A stretch of 64,000 nt of DNA from Terrisporobacter petrolearius. GTDB lineage: Bacteria; Bacillota; Clostridia; Peptostreptococcales; Peptostreptococcaceae. The first letter of the stretch is position 1, and every line of letters begins with the position of its first letter. The position numbers and the translations under genes are program-made. The stretch lies in assembly GCF_032598785.1 (NCBI RefSeq), contig NZ_CP102984.1; one strand, 5' to 3'. This document shows positions 63,987 through 64,000 of this stretch, in pieces. Under the pieces are notes generated by a model. It saw only the letters and a program-made list of their open reading frames with translations, was not told the origin of the DNA and searched no databases.

Positions 63987-64000
63987 ATAAAATAGAATTT

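Overview
The window is strongly AT-rich, with AGGAGG-type ribosome sites and genes mostly on the + strand. It carries T-box and lysine riboswitches, a reverse rubrerythrin, a KamA-like radical SAM enzyme and a giant 2-hydroxyacyl-CoA dehydratase activase. This points to an anaerobic, amino-acid-using, low-GC Clostridia member; Peptostreptococcaceae is my best guess, inferred from gene content and not proven. It looks like chromosome: dnaG, rpoD, gatCAB, alr, gap, pgm, hom and an initiator tRNA are present, with one complete insertion sequence.

Layout. 0-5 kb: dnaG-rpoD, then trmK and a Nif3-like gene. 5-12 kb: a Trp T-box (specifier TGG) and trpP, a cytoplasmic reductive-dehalogenase-like protein (- strand), a secreted unknown, a 6S-like structured RNA with its own terminator, a GC-rich hairpin element, alr, mntP (-), and reverse rubrerythrin. 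12-17 kb: an Asn T-box (AAC, with overlapping GAA) heading a broken aspS2 gene and intact gatCAB. 17-23 kb: cls, a DAP-decarboxylase-like gene, mscS, a TVP38 protein, lplA (-), a lipoprotein. 23-31 kb: two lysine riboswitches, each before a near-identical NhaC-type transporter, with tcdA and a third divergent NhaC gene between them. 30-45 kb: a pentapeptide-repeat/channel-like protein, a KamA-like enzyme, a lone AraC-type HTH, an iron alcohol dehydrogenase, a WYL-GyrI-YoaP cluster, a DUF362 ferredoxin-like protein, an alpha/beta hydrolase, a 3D-domain protein, pgm and a decayed stretch. 45-53 kb: tandem Thr T-boxes (ACT) and hom, a CcdA-TlpA fusion, an IS256-family element with an 8-bp target duplication, then a ruined leucine operon (Leu T-box stem I fused to leuC', fused to leuB') and a lone hisD with an FmdE-like gene. 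53-64 kb: gap behind repeated palindromic operators, a candidate small RNA with UCCCC motifs on the - strand, initiator tRNA-Met, a second pentapeptide protein, a MerR/MATE pair and the 1444-residue activase.

How it fits together. Much of the regulation senses amino acids: T-boxes for Trp, Asn, Thr and a Leu relic, plus lysine riboswitches. Biosynthesis appears to be eroding (leu genes, aspS2) while uptake (trpP, NhaC paralogues) and peptide/amino-acid fermentation functions are kept. The items most worth following up are the UCCCC small-RNA candidate at 55.5-55.6 kb, the internally deleted leu and aspS2 loci with their leaders, the hisD/FmdE pair, and the gap operator array. All functional calls are from reading the sequence; no database search was run.
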